64,000 bases of DNA from Mycoplasma sp. Ms02 (GCF_019720735.1 NZ_CP081302.1:186001-250000), one strand, 5' to 3'. Positions 20,745-32,910 are shown, counted from the stretch's first letter. The notes: generated from the sequence alone by a model not told the origin. A program made the numbers and translations.

Positions 20745-22238
20745 ATGTGAGTACTTAACTTTTTAAAAGACTTTCTTGGTACTCCTGCCTTTGTTGTGGC
20801 TATTTTCACAATTATTGGTAGTCTAGTATTAAAGAAAAAAGCGTCACAAATTATTATTTCTGCCTTTAAGGTTATCATAGGATTTTTAATCTTAGGTGGA
20901 GGAGCAGGAGTCTTAGTTGGTTCTCTTAATGCCTTTCAACCTGTATTCCAAAGAGTCTACGGATTAAGTGGTATTATTCCTAACAACGACGCCTTTGCTG
21001 GTGTTCTTTCTGGTGTTTCAGACATTGCTAAATTAGGTTCATTAATCATGATTGTTGGTATGGTAATCAACATGATTTTAGCCACAACATCAAGATTTAA
21101 ATATGTTTACTTATCTGGACACGTTTTATTTTACACATCATTAATGATTGCAGGTGTGTTCTTAACACTTGGATTTAATCCAAATAATACAACTGATTTT
21201 ATCTTAATGCTACTAGGTGGATCATCATTAATTGCTGTTTACATGGTTATTTCACCTGCAACACAACAAAGATTCATGAAAGACATTGTTGGCAGCGATG
21301 AAATCGCTCTTGGTCACACAGGAGGCTTTGGTTATGCCTTAAGTGGTTACATTGGAGCTGCTGTTGGCAAAGTTTTCAAAAACAAAGTTGTTTCAACAGA
21401 ATCAATTAAGTTCCCTAAAGCTTTATACTTCTTTAGAAACTCAATGGTTTCACTTTCAATTACAATCATTATTTTCTACTGTTTTGCCTTCATTCCTGGT
21501 GGAATCATGTACGAAAAAGGTTTAATACTTGATACAGAAGAAACAAAAACCTTATACAACATTTTAGCAAGCAAAAACTGAGTTGTTACAATGCTTGTCC
21601 AAGCATTTACATTCACAGCTGGTGTTGAAATTATGCTAAGTGGAGTACGTTTATTTATCGGTGAATTAATTCCTGCATTTAAAGGTATTTCTGATAAATT
21701 TATCAAAAATTCAAAGGCAGCTGTTGACTGTCCTGTGGTATTCCCATATGCACCAAACGCTGTGCTTATTGGATTTATCTCAAGCTTCGTCGCAGGATTA
21801 GTTGGAATGCTTGTGACAATTTTATTCAACAGAGTTGAATTACTACCTGTTGTTATTCTTCCTGGTTTAGTTCCTCACTTCTTCCTGGGAGCCACATCTG
21901 GTGTCTTTGGAAACTCAAAAGGAGGAATCCTAGGAGCAATTCTAGGTTCATTCATCCACGGTTTAATCATAACAGTTGTTCCTGTTGTGTTCATCATTGG
22001 AAAATGAGTACCTGCACAAAACGAAACATTGCTTGAATTAGTCCCACCAAAAGACTTAGATACTGTTTCATCTCTTAACTGAGGAGACACAGACTTTTTA
22101 ATTGGAGCAATTCCAGGTCTATTAGGACTTGCAACAAAATGATTAGCAGTTATTGCACCAATCGTTGTTGCTCTAGCTTTAGTTGTTGATGGATTAATTA
22201 AAAAACAAATCGAGAAATATAAACTAAAAACAGCTTAA
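20745..22238 (+). CDS. ulaA: PTS EIIC permease, ascorbate (UlaA) type
   Basis: A 497-residue membrane permease. The true start is ATG-UGA(Trp) at 20745 (MWVLNFLKDFLGTPAFVVAIF). It has about ten hydrophobic segments. Conserved UlaA stretches include IIGFLILGGGAGVLVGSLN, GHTGGFGYALSGYIGAAVG and PGLVPHFFLGATSGVFGNSKGG. Ends just before the hairpin-promoter of hsdS-3, which probably terminates the operon. No ulaD, ulaF or ulaG was found here, so the catabolic route is incomplete in this window. Confidence 0.92.
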
Positions 22239-22246
22239 TTACAGCA

Positions 22247-22332
22247 TAAAACGTCACATTGTGTGACGTTTTATTTTAGTATAATTTAAATAACTTATGG
22301 GCTAACCCATATAAACAGGGAAGGTATTTAGA
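22247..22332 (+). promoter_or_regulatory. hsdS-3 leader module, also terminator of the PTS operon
   Basis: AAAACGTCAC...GTGACGTTTT, TATAAT at 22280-22285, TATGGG-CTAA-CCCATA at 22296-22311. Stem bases differ from copies 1 and 2 but pair. Confidence 0.75.
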
Positions 22333-23571
22333 ATGAGAGAGAGAGAGAGAGAGAGAACTAATCAGCCACAATTAAGGTTTCAAGGATTTGAGGATGAGTG
22401 AAAGCTGAAAAATCTCATTGATGTAGTTGATTTTAAAAACTCTAAATCATACGAAAAACAAATGAAAGATCATGGTAAGTTCGAACTTGTAAAGATGGGG
22501 TCTTTAGATATTGAATCTAACTTCAAACATTCGGGTAATTTTATAGATGAAAGTGATGAGGTTTTGAAAAAAGACGATCTATTCATGATAATGGCGTCGC
22601 CCCCTCCTGGAAATTTATTAGGAAGAGTAGGTTTAATACCTGAAAGCAATAAATTTGTTTTAAACACTCATACTCTGTTATTGATTCCTAAAATAGAGTC
22701 TCAAAGATTTTTCTTATGAGCATATTTAAACGCTAAACAATTTTACTTTAAAAAGAATGCATTGGGTATGGGGGCAAAACATATGTCTCTCTTGACCAGA
22801 AATAATTTTCCTTTATACATTCCACCAAAAGGGATCGAAGAAAAATTGGGATTACTATTTAATTTACTTTCTCAAAATAAAAAAACCAAAAATTCGTTTT
22901 TAGATAGTGTTAATCGTCTCAAACAAGCTCTACTCACAAAACTTTTCATAAATAATAATAGCTCACTTCCTAATTTTAGATTTAAAGGTTTTTATGATTT
23001 TTGACAAACAAAACAATTAGGAGATATATCCGAAAGAGTCAGAGAAAAAAATAAGGAGCTTAAATATACAGAAACTTTGACTTGTTCTGCTTCAGCAGGT
23101 TTAGTATTACAAAAAGATTATTTCAGCAAATCAATATCTAATATTAATAACATAGATAGTTATTACGTAGTAGAAAAAGGTGACTTCGTCTACAATCCTA
23201 CAATCTCTAACCTTAGTCCTGCAGGGACAATAAGAATTAATAACTTAGGAATTGATGGCATAGCTTCGCCACTTTACTTTGTTTTTAAGGTTTTTAAGAA
23301 AGAAACCAGATCCTTTTTATCGTCATTTTTCTTTTCTAAAATTTGAAATAAGTACATTCTTGAAACTGGTGTAACAGGTGTTAGAGCCACAATAATAAAC
23401 ATTGGAGTAGAAGATATGTTCAAACTTCCTATTTCAATACCCTCACTAGAAGAGCAAGATAAAATTGGAAAACTATCCAAAACTCTTGATAAGCTTATAA
23501 ATCTTCAAAACAAAGAAATCAACATACTTAAAGAGCTTAAGAAAACGGCTATGAAAATGATGTTAATTTAG
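22333..23571 (+). CDS. hsdS: Type I restriction specificity subunit, copy 3, phase ON
   Basis: ATG, AG x10, then AACT gives 24 bases before the Asn codon, so the frame is open: MRERERERTNQPQLRFQGF continuing to 23571 (412 residues). TRD1 (SKSYEKQMKDHGKFELVKMG, ASPPPGNLLGRVGL) is of a different class from copies 1 and 2. The spacer is SVNRLKQALLTKLFINNN. TRD2 (GDISERVREKNKELKY, LSPAGTIRINN) is related to copies 2 and 6. The end is EEQDKIGKLSKTLDKLI. It should be expressed from the leader promoter as sequenced. Confidence 0.93.
22336..22355 (+). repeat. (AG)10 phase-switch tract of hsdS-3
   Basis: Followed by AACT instead of GT/CT; this total is in frame (ON). Confidence 0.85.
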
Positions 23572-23592
23572 TTATAGCACTTAATTACAGTT

Positions 23593-24884
<1,292 letters not shown>

Positions 24885-24905
24885 TTATAGCACTTAATTA
24901 CAGTT

Positions 24906-24992
24906 TAAAACGTCACATAATGTGGCGTTTTATTTTAGTATAATTTAAATAACTTATGGGTTAAGCCTATAAAAACAGGGAAGGTATTTAGA
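24906..24992 (+). promoter_or_regulatory. hsdS-5 leader module
   Basis: Identical in design and almost in sequence to the hsdS-4 leader; TATAAT at 24939-24944. Confidence 0.72.
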
Positions 24993-26181
24993 ATGAGAGA
25001 GAGAGAGAGGTAACCAGCCTCAAATAAGATTTCAAGCTTTCAAAGATGAGTGAAAACTGAAGAAATTAGAAGAAATATCAACATATATGCCTGGCAAAAG
25101 TTATGAAAAGTTCATGAAGTCAGAAGGATTATATGAACTTACAAAGATGATAACTGTAGGTTTTGATGGAAATTTCGTTCACTCTAACCTTTATGTTGAT
25201 CAAGCTGATTGACTTTTACAAAAGAATGATTTGGTTATGATGGTCAATGAGCAAGGTGTGGGTGAACATTTAGGAAGAGTGGTTTTAGTTCCTGAGGATA
25301 ATACTTATGTATTGAATGGCACAGTGGGATCACTAAGACCCAATAAAGACATAGACCCTTTTTTTCTAAAATATAATATTAATAATAACCAATATTACTT
25401 TAAAAACAATAGATTAGGAACATCTATTTTATACGTTAGAAGATCTACTATAGAAAAAATGAGTTCTTTAATTCCTCGCTTTGAAGAACAGAGAAAATTA
25501 GGAAACTTTTTTAATGTTCACGAATTAAAACTTGAAAGATTGGAATACAAAATAAAAAAATTAAAACTTTTAAAACAAACCCTACTCGCAAAAATCTTCA
25601 TAAATAATAATTACCAACTACCAAGTTTCAGATTTAAAGATTTCCAAGATGAATGAACTTGAAAATCATGATCCGAAATTGTAGAAAAGGTTTCAAAAAA
25701 CTCAAATGATAATACTTTACCAAAGCTTGAATATGAAGATATTGACAAGGGGAAAGGAATTTTAAATAAAGATATTTCAAATAAGTTTGACGACAGAAAG
25801 GGAATACTTTTTGAACCTGGTGATGTTTTGTTTGGTAAATTGAGACCTTATTTAAAAAATTGATGATTGGCTGATTTCATCGGAATCGCTTTAGGTAATT
25901 TTTGAGTTATGAAACCACTAAACAACGATTCTAATTTTGTTTTTAATTTGCTTCAAACAAACAGATTTAAAGAAGTGTCAAACTTAACTTTTGGAACTAA
26001 AATGCCTTCTTCTGATTGAAGTTTAGTTTCAGAACAAACTTTTGCCATTCCCACGACTTCCGAACAAACTAAAATTGGAAAATTATTTCAACTTTTAGAT
26101 ACTCTTATTAACCTCCAAAGCAAAGAAATTAATATTCTTAAAGAACTTAAGAAAACAGCGATGAAAATGATGTTAATTTAG
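24993..26181 (+). CDS. hsdS: Type I restriction specificity subunit, copy 5, phase OFF
   Basis: Tandem duplicate of copy 4 with the same two TRDs. AG x7 plus GT gives 16 bases before the Asn codon, and the start frame ends after MRERER. The intact frame runs from 25012 to 26181. Gain of one AG would switch it ON, and the result would have the same specificity as copy 4. The 3' end (LQSKEINILKELKKTAMKMM) carries a few silent or near-silent changes shared with copy 6 rather than copy 4, which marks the duplication joint. Confidence 0.9.
24996..25009 (+). repeat. (AG)7 phase-switch tract of hsdS-5
   Basis: In frame at n = 8 or 5; OFF as sequenced. Confidence 0.85.
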
Positions 26182-26202
26182 TTATAGTGATTAATCACAG
26201 TA

Positions 26203-26286
26203 TAAAACGGCACATTAAGTGACGTTTTATTTTAGTATAATTTAAACAACTTATGGGCTAACCCATAAAAAGGGAAGGTATTTAGA
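26203..26286 (+). promoter_or_regulatory. hsdS-6 leader module
   Basis: AAAACGGCAC...GTGACGTTTT, TATAAT at 26236-26241, TTATGGG-CTAA-CCCATAA, GGAAGG. Confidence 0.72.
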
Positions 26287-27522
26287 ATGAGAGAGAGAGA
26301 GAGAGAGAGAGATAACCAGCCTCAAATAAGATTTCAAGCTTTCAAAGATGAGTGAAAACTGAAGAAATTAGAAGAAATATCAACATATATGCCTGGTAAA
26401 AGTTATGAAAAGTTCATGAAGTCAGAAGGATTGTATGAACTTACAAAGATGATAACTGTAGGTTTTGATGGAAATTTCGTTCACTCTAAACTTTATGTTG
26501 ATCAAGCTGATTGACTTTTGCAAAAGAATGATTTGGTTATGATGATCAATGAGCAAGGTGTGGGTGAACATTTAGGAAGAGTAGTTTTAGTTCCAGAAAA
26601 TAATACTTATGTATTGAATGGAACAGTGGGAGCCCTAAGACCTAATCAAGACATAGACCCCTTTTTTCTAAAATATAATATAAATAATAATCAATATTAC
26701 TTTAAAAATAATAGATTAGGTACATCTATTCTTTACGTGAGAAGGAATACTATAGAAAAAATGAGCTCATGTATACCTAACTTTGAAGAACAAAGAGAAT
26801 TGGGTAACTTTTTTAGAATTTATGAAATAGTATTTGAAAATTTACAATCCAAGATAAACAACTTAGAATTTCTGAAACATTCACTTCTTTCTACTTTTTT
26901 TGTAAATACCTATAAAACAGAGCCACATATCAGGTTCAAAAATTTTTATGACAAATGAAATATAAAATGTCTTGGAGACATATCCGAAAAAGTAAAAGAA
27001 AAAAACAAAGAACTTAAATACACAGAAACTTTTAGTTGCTCAGGAAAGTTTGGATTAGTAACACAGAGCGATGTTTTTTCTAAATCTATCACTAACATCG
27101 ATAACATTAATACATATTATGTGGTTAGGGAAGATGACTTTGTATTTAATCCTAGTATTTCAGACACATTTCCAGCAGGACCATTAATGAGAAATAATTT
27201 AAAAAGGGTTGGTGTATCTTCACCGATGTATTACATTTTTAGGTTAAAATCTGAAAACCACGACTTTATAGAGTACTTCTTTTTAGGAAAAAACTGAACT
27301 GAATATGTTCTCAAAACAGGTTTCAGAGGAGTTAGAGCAAAAGTTGTCAGCATTGCAGACGAAGATATGAAAAAACTGCCGATAACAATGCCATCCCTTT
27401 CCGAACAAACTAAAATTGGAAAATTATTTAAAACTCTTGATAAGCTTATAAACCTCCAAAGCAAAGAAATCCACATACTTAAAGAACTTAAGAAAACGGC
27501 GATGAAGATGATGCTAGTATAG
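26287..27522 (+). CDS. hsdS: Type I restriction specificity subunit, copy 6, phase ON
   Basis: ATG, AG x11, AT gives 24 bases before the Asn codon: MRERERERDNQPQIRFQAF, open to 27522 (411 residues). TRD1 is nearly identical to copies 4 and 5 (GKSYEKFMKSEG, NEQGVGEHLGRVV) up to about residue 170 and then diverges. TRD2 (GDISEKVKEKNKELKY, FPAGPLMRNN) belongs to the class of copies 2 and 3. It is thus a chimera of specificities found elsewhere in the array. Ends SEQTKIGKLFKTLDKLI. Predicted expressed as sequenced. Confidence 0.93.
26290..26311 (+). repeat. (AG)11 phase-switch tract of hsdS-6
   Basis: Followed by AT; in frame (ON). Confidence 0.85.
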
Positions 27523-27545
27523 TTAATTTATACAAGTTTAAATAA

Positions 27546-27568
27546 AAAACACGGTTGCCCGTGTTTTT
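27546..27568. terminator. Bidirectional terminator between hsdS-6 and rpsR
   Basis: AAACACGG...CCGTGTTT with A and T flanks on both sides, between convergent genes. Confidence 0.8.
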
Positions 27569-27571
27569 AAA

Positions 27572-27826
27572 TTATTTTTGTGTACGTACACGTACGATTG
27601 TGTAAGGCATTAAAGCAATAAATCTTGCTCTTTTGATAGCTGTAGCAATTTTTCTTTGGTGTTTTGCACAAGCTCCTGTAGCACCTGAAGGTTTAATTTG
27701 ACCTGTTGCGTTTACGTATTTTTTAAGTGCAGCTACATTTTTGTAGTCTACATATTCTTGTTTTAATTCACAAAATTCACAAACTTTTCTTCTGCTTGAA
27801 AAACCTTTTCTTTTAATGAAAGCCAT
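27572..27826 (-). CDS. rpsR: Small ribosomal subunit protein bS18
   Basis: An 84-residue ribosomal protein that binds 16S rRNA as a heterodimer with S6. Typical basic sequence: FSSRRKVCEFC, the S18 signature region TGACAKHQRKIATAIKRARFIALMPY. The last gene of rpsF-ssb-rpsR, 16 bp after ssb, with a GGAG ribosome-binding site. Confidence 0.97.
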   Translation of the reverse strand: MAFIKRKGFSSRRKVCEFCELKQEYVDYKNVAALKKYVNATGQIKPSGATGACAKHQRKIATAIKRARFIALMPYTIVRVRTQK

Positions 27827-27842
27827 TTTAATCTCCTTTTAA

Positions 27843-28397
27843 TTAAAATTCATCATCAATGTGAACAAAATAATCATTTTCTTCACTTTTTGAAGTTGAA
27901 TCATTTAAATTTTTATTTTCGCTAACTGATTCTTGGACCCCAAAAGTAGGTTTTGGGAATGGTCCAAAAATTTCTTTTGCGTTATCTTCGACAACGGAAG
28001 TATAACTTGCTTGCTTAGCGTATGAGTTGTTATATGAATTAGAGGAAGCAACACCTGCAGTTTGTCTTCTTTGATCCATTACTGCTTTTGATTCAAGTAA
28101 TGTGAATCTTTCTGATAGCACCTCTACCGAGGTCACTAATTCTTGGCGATCGTTTTGGTATGTTGATACTGAGATTCTACCTTCGATTGCAACAAGAGCA
28201 CCCTTTAAAGCATAATCGTTAATGTATTTTGCTTCTTGTCTTCAAGCAACTACTGGAATAAAATCAGCATTATTTGTTGTTGAATTTGGTACATTTCTTC
28301 TGACAGCGACTGTAAAACGTACATAGTCGATACCTGATGGTGTTTTGTTGTAACGAATTTCGTTTGAAATTCTACCAACAAGCGATACTCTATTCAT
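27843..28397 (-). CDS. ssb: Single-stranded DNA-binding protein
   Basis: A 184-residue SSB. The N-terminal OB fold starts MNRVSLVGRISNEIRY and contains FTVAVRR, DFIPVVAW and GALVAIEGRI. A long Ser/Asn-rich linker follows and the acidic tail ends YFVHIDDEF. The tail resembles the DDxF-type tip that recruits partner proteins. UGA encodes Trp in VVAWRQEA. Lies between rpsF and rpsR as in most Firmicutes. Confidence 0.96.
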
Positions 28398-28411
28398 AAA
28401 TACTCCTTAAA

Positions 28412-28774
28412 TTATTTTGAAGAAGCTTTATCTTTTGGTAAAGATCTTTTAACTTCTTTTCTTACAAAAGATTTTTTAGCTTTAGGTTTTTTCCCGTAAC
28501 CTTTTTCTGAATCTAAGTTAATTACTAATTGTCTTCAGATAGGTTTTAGAATGTTTGATCTACGTGTGAATTCAGCAATGTTAGACTCTTCAGTCTCAAC
28601 TTCTGCGTAAACGTATTGTGCTTGGTTTGATTTATTGATTGTGTATGCTAATTGTGTTAATTCTAATTTTTCAGCTTTTTTAACACCACTTCCGAATACT
28701 TCAGAAAGTAGGTTTGTAGCAACTTCTACTTCAGCTTTAGGATCAACAATAATCATAATCTCGTATTTTGACAT
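28412..28774 (-). CDS. rpsF: Small ribosomal subunit protein bS6
   Basis: A 120-residue partner of S18. Begins MSKYEIMIIVDPKAEVE at 28774 behind GGAG; a longer in-frame opening at 28822 would run through the leader hairpin and is rejected. Core ends with FTRRSNILKPIWR (UGA Trp), then a lysine-rich tail. First gene of the operon. Confidence 0.95.
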
Positions 28775-28785
28775 TTTTTCTCCTT

Positions 28786-28822
28786 TTGGTCTCAGGGTTG
28801 CAATTAAATTCCATGCAACCAA
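28786..28822 (-). promoter_or_regulatory. Candidate S6:S18 ribosomal-protein leader hairpin
   Basis: On the minus strand, outer stem TTGGT/ACCAA, inner stem TGCA/TGCA and a 3'-side bulge ACCCTGAG, 12 nt before the rpsF start. Bacterial rpsF leaders commonly carry a bulged hairpin that mimics the S6:S18 rRNA site for autoregulation. The position and a C-rich bulge fit, but the usual CCG is not exact. Confidence 0.45.
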
Positions 28823-28846
28823 GGAAGTATATAAATACTCTTTTAA

Positions 28847-28852
28847 ATTATA
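28847..28852 (-). promoter_or_regulatory. -10 element of the rpsF operon
   Basis: TATAAT on the minus strand, about 25 bp upstream of the leader hairpin. Confidence 0.5.
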
Positions 28853-29020
28853 TAGATTTTTTCATTTTGTGATCCTTATAATATAAGCCATTTTTTCGAC
28901 GATTCGACCCACTTTTTGCCACCAAAAATGGGTATTGCGTATTTTTGCCATTTAAACTGCAAAAAAATTCCACAAATCAGAAAACAGTTATTAAAAAAAT
29001 TAAATTTTTGTAAAAAAATC

Positions 29021-29066
29021 TTGCTTTATTTCATAAAAATGTAAAATAGTGGTGGATAGTGGGGAG
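29021..29066 (+). promoter_or_regulatory. mraZ promoter overlapping a two-repeat MraZ box
   Basis: TTGCTT (29021) and TAAAAT (29042) with a 15-bp spacer. ATAGTGGTGG (29046-29055) and ATAGTGGGGA (29056-29065) are direct repeats with a 10-bp period, the spacing known for MraZ operators. The second repeat contains the ribosome-binding site. Confidence 0.6.
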
Positions 29067-29068
29067 AT

Positions 29069-29506
29069 ATGGTCGGAATACTAGAACGTAAAATTGATGA
29101 TAAAAACCGTGTACAGTTTCCAGCATCTCTAAAAAACGAGATGGGAAACCACCTTTTTATCTCTTTAGGTTTTGATGGTAACGCTGAAATCAGAAGCGCA
29201 TCAGACTTTAGTAAATACGTTGCAGTTATGGAAAACCAATCTTCATTCAACAAACAAGCAAGAGTCCTAAAAAGAGCGATTCTTGGAAATACTGTTGAAG
29301 TAATGCTTGATGCATCAGGGAGAATGTTATTCCCTAAATTGCTAATCGAGAAACTTGCTATCCAAAAAGATATCTATTTTGTTGGTGTCGGTTCTATTGT
29401 TGAACTTTGATCAAAAGAGAGATATGATGACTTTATGTCAGAAATATCAGACGAAGAAATTTCATTGATCGCACAAAACTTTTCTTTAAGAGGTGACAAT
29501 GAATAA
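29069..29506 (+). CDS. mraZ: Transcriptional regulator MraZ
   Basis: A 145-residue protein with two AbrB-like half-domains, each with the DxxGR-type turn: KIDDKNRVQFPASLKNEMG and MLDASGRMLFPKLLIEKL. MraZ proteins form ring oligomers that bind direct repeats upstream of their own gene and control the division cluster; repeats of that kind are present here. The last 8 bases overlap rsmH (ATGAATAA). Confidence 0.95.
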
Positions 29507-30425
29507 TGAAAATCAAGAACATTATTCTGTAATGTTGACAGAAGTGGTCGAGAGTTTACAAGTTAAGCCCGACGGAGTATATGTTGACCTAACACTTGGT
29601 ATGGGAGGACATTCTTCTCATATATTAAAGAAACTAAGCGACGAAGGACACTTATATTCGTTTGATAAAGATGAATACGCAATAAATCAATCGCAAAAAA
29701 GATTGTCACAGATTGCACCTAACTTTACATTAATAAGAAGTGATTTCAAAGATATAAAAGCACAATTAATGGCAAGAGGTGTCGATCAAGTTGACGGTAT
29801 TATTGCAGATTTAGGTGTTTCATCACCTCAATTAGATCAAGCAGCAAGAGGATTTAGCTACAACAAAGATGCTGAATTAGATATGCGAATGGATCAAGAT
29901 CAGCTGTTAACGGCTCAAACGATCGTTAATAATTATTCAGAAGCTGAATTGGTGGATATTTTAATAAAAAACGCTGATGTTAAGCTTGCTCGGCAAGTTG
30001 CGAAAGCTATTATTAAAAATCGACCGATTAATTCAACTTTAGAATTAGTTGATGTTGTCAAGTCTGCATATCCAGCATCATTATTAAGAGCTAAAAATCC
30101 AGCAAAGGCGATATTTCAGGCAATCAGAATCGAAGTTAATAACGAACTTGATTCATTACGCCAAGTATTACGAGACGCAACATCAATGTTAAAACCAGGT
30201 GGTGTGTTAAGTATTATCACTTTTCATTCAATCGAAGACAAAATCGTTAAGAATTTTTTTGGTGATTTAATTAAAGATAAACACCATGCGAAACTGCCTA
30301 TCATTGAACAAAAAGATTTCATCGCAAAACAAGTTAAGCCTTCAGAAAAAGAGATCGCTGAAAACAGACGATCAAGAAGTGCAAAATTAAGATACTTAAT
30401 CAAACTTTCCAAAAATGACAAATAG
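29499..30425 (+). CDS. rsmH: 16S rRNA (cytosine(1402)-N(4))-methyltransferase
   Basis: A 308-residue SAM-dependent enzyme. The start at 29499 (MNNENQEHYSVMLTEV) has GAGGTG upstream. SAM loop VDLTLGMGGHS; GIIADLGVSSPQLDQAARGFSY and DMRMDQ are family signatures; the end is RRSRSAKLRYLIK. Second gene of the mraZ cluster, overlapping both neighbours. Confidence 0.97.
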   Translation: MNNENQEHYSVMLTEVVESLQVKPDGVYVDLTLGMGGHSSHILKKLSDEGHLYSFDKDEYAINQSQKRLSQIAPNFTLIRSDFKDIKAQLMARGVDQVDGIIADLGVSSPQLDQAARGFSYNKDAELDMRMDQDQLLTAQTIVNNYSEAELVDILIKNADVKLARQVAKAIIKNRPINSTLELVDVVKSAYPASLLRAKNPAKAIFQAIRIEVNNELDSLRQVLRDATSMLKPGGVLSIITFHSIEDKIVKNFFGDLIKDKHHAKLPIIEQKDFIAKQVKPSEKEIAENRRSRSAKLRYLIKLSKNDK

Positions 30426-31593
30426 TTATTTAAACATAACTCTTTCTAAGAAACAAATCTCATATTTGTTTTTCGAAGGGTTCGAAAACTTTGGTTTTGT
30501 TTCTAATAAAGGTACTGAAAAAATTGAAAGTGACAATTTTGACTTGCAAGAGTGAACCAAAGCCTTGAAAGCAAAATATCACAAAAGATTTTTAAACCAA
30601 CAATTACAAACAAATGTGATTTTTGAAGACAACTTTTTTGACAATCTTGAAGTGAAATTAATAAATTCTTCTTTAAGTTGAAACAACCAGTTTTTAACTG
30701 AAGAAGCCAAAGTTGTTTTAAGTGAAGATATTAACCAAAAAATCTTTAATCAAAAAACAACACCAATAGGTTTAAACAAATATCGTTATATTCTCCTTGA
30801 TTTAAATAATCAAGAAAAAGAATACAGACAATTTCCGATTGCTAGACAGGCAAATCAAATAAATTGCAATGCAAGTTACTTTGTAACTAAAGACGAAAAA
30901 TTTGATCACATTTATAATACTTTTAAATTTAATTTACCAAATGTTGAGTTTTCAACAAAATCGCAACTACAAGGTCTAAGTTTATCTAAAACAAACGGAT
31001 ACAACTTATTTATAGATGTAAAAGATGATTGTGCAACAATTTTCTTTATATACAATTCAGCTGTTATCATGTACAAGCAAATTTCAATGGGTATTGAAAA
31101 TATTTTTGCAAGGACAAGAGAGCAAACGAATTCTTTAATTCCAACATCTGTGCTTAAGTCAGTTTTAGAATTTGTTGAAAAAAACCAAGATTGAGAATAT
31201 AATTATTTATCCAAAGACGTGGTAGTCTGGGTTAAAGAAATTATTGACCAATTTTGTGCTGATCTTCTTTTAGAAATCAACCAATTTCTAAAAGAAAAAT
31301 CAATCGAAAAGCTTAATTTCAACATAATTGCAGTGGGTGGTGCCATAGCAAATGTGTTATGTAAATTCCTAAAAAATAAAGCTCAATTTCAATTTGAATC
31401 ACCAGTTCTAATTGAAAAACTAATTAACAATGAATTCAAGATAGACGACAAAGCTATTGAAGAAGCAATTTTATTGAGAAGGAAACAAACTAATAAATTA
31501 AGTAATAAAGTATTTACACAGACAGAAAATATTTCTCAAAAAAGCAAACCAAACTTTTTTGAAAAAATATTTAGACCACGCAAAAGAATATAA
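30415..31593 (+). CDS. Divergent FtsA-like division protein
   Basis: A 392-residue product starting MTNSYLNITLSKKQ inside the end of rsmH. It occupies the position held in other mycoplasmas by a poorly conserved FtsA-related gene between rsmH and ftsZ. Weak actin-fold hints: NLFIDVKDDCATIFFIYNSAVIMYKQISMG (an ATP phosphate-loop-like region) and NIIAVGGAIANVLCKFL near residue 310 (like the adenosine-motif GGxA). The C-terminus is basic (FFEKIFRPRKRI) and may act as a membrane or FtsZ contact. The actin fold is an inference. Confidence 0.6.
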
Positions 31594-31604
31594 AGGAGTT
31601 TAAA

Positions 31605-32813
31605 ATGTACAACAAAGAAAACAACAGTTTTTCACAATACGACGACACTGTCAACCAAAATAGTGCTGATATAACATTAAAGGTCATCGGAGTAGGTGGT
31701 GCTGGGAATAATGCCATCCAAATGATGGAACGTGATGTTTTTAAAAATGTCGAATTCGTTGTTGCGAACACAGATGCACAAGCGCTGTTCAAAAACGACA
31801 CAAAAATTAAAATTCCTTTAGGTAAAGATTCACGTGGTTTAGGTGCTGGTAGTGATCCTGAAGTCGGAGAAAAAAGAGCTAAAGAATCTTCTAGAGAAAT
31901 CGAAGAAGTCCTAAAAGGCGCTGACGTGGTAATCATCGCTGCAGGGTTCGGAGGTGGAACTGGAACAGGAGCTGCACCAGTTATTGCTGAGTTAGCTCGT
32001 AACGCTGGAGCTCTAACAATTGCAATTGTTACTACACCATTCATGGATGAAGGTAAAAAACGTTCTCGTGTAGCAAGAGAAGGATTGGAAAAACTAAAAC
32101 AAAAAGTTGATTCATATATTGTCGTTTCAAACGAAAAATTAATGGAACATTATCCAGACGTACCAGTCGATGATGCATTCAGAATGTCAAACCTATACCT
32201 AAAAAACATTATCATTTCAATTCACGATATTCTATACCGTATTGGTAAAGTTAATATCGACTATGCTGATGTACGTAAAGTTCTTGACAATGCAGGTCTA
32301 ACCTTGGTAGGGTTAGGTCAAGCATCTGGTAAAGACCGTGCAATCAAAGCCGTTGAAAAAGCATTCCAAAATCATTTATATTCAGTAGAAATTGCTGGAG
32401 CAGAGAAATTCTTAATTAACATTCAGTACGATAAAACAGCTACTTTAAGTGAAGTTAGAGCAGCAATTAAAAGAGTTAATGAGATCTTAAACAAAGATCC
32501 TGAAGTGGAAGATGATATTATCATCGGACACGAGTCAATCGAAGGAAGCGAAGATATTTTCAAGGTATCTATTATTGCTGGACACGCGATTCAAAAAGAA
32601 GAATCAGCTGCATCAAAACCTGTTGCAGATCCAGCAGCATACGTTCAACCTGTAGTACAACAAACAGTACAATACGAAGCAGAGTTAAACAAAATGATGA
32701 ATGAAACTCAATATGATTCAGTTTCATCAAATGATTCAGGACCATATGTTGACGATATGTATGAAGAAAATGAATACGAAGAAACAGAAAGCAAGTCAAG
32801 CGACTGATTCTAG
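31605..32813 (+). CDS. ftsZ: Cell division protein FtsZ
   Basis: Tubulin-like GTPase that forms the Z ring; 402 residues. GTP-binding motifs: GVGGAGNNAIQMM (31-41) and GFGGGTGTGAAPV (114-126). NTDAQAL is conserved. The C-terminal tail is acidic and variable, and the last codons are SD-UGA(Trp)-F, so translation extends two residues past the UGA at 32805. AAGGAG ribosome-binding site. Final gene of the mraZ cluster. Confidence 0.97.
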
Positions 32814-32880
32814 AAAGTCGATGTAAGAAGAAAGACTATTATCAGTGACTTCTTCTACTCTAAATATTCATTCTATTTAA

Positions 32881-32910
32881 AAAAGCAAGATGGATTCTTG
32901 CTTTTTTCTT
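32881..32910. terminator. Terminator between ftsZ and the ZIP gene
   Basis: AAAAGCAAGA...TCTTGCTTTTTT between convergent genes. An imperfect hairpin lies just before it (32823-32860). Confidence 0.8.
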
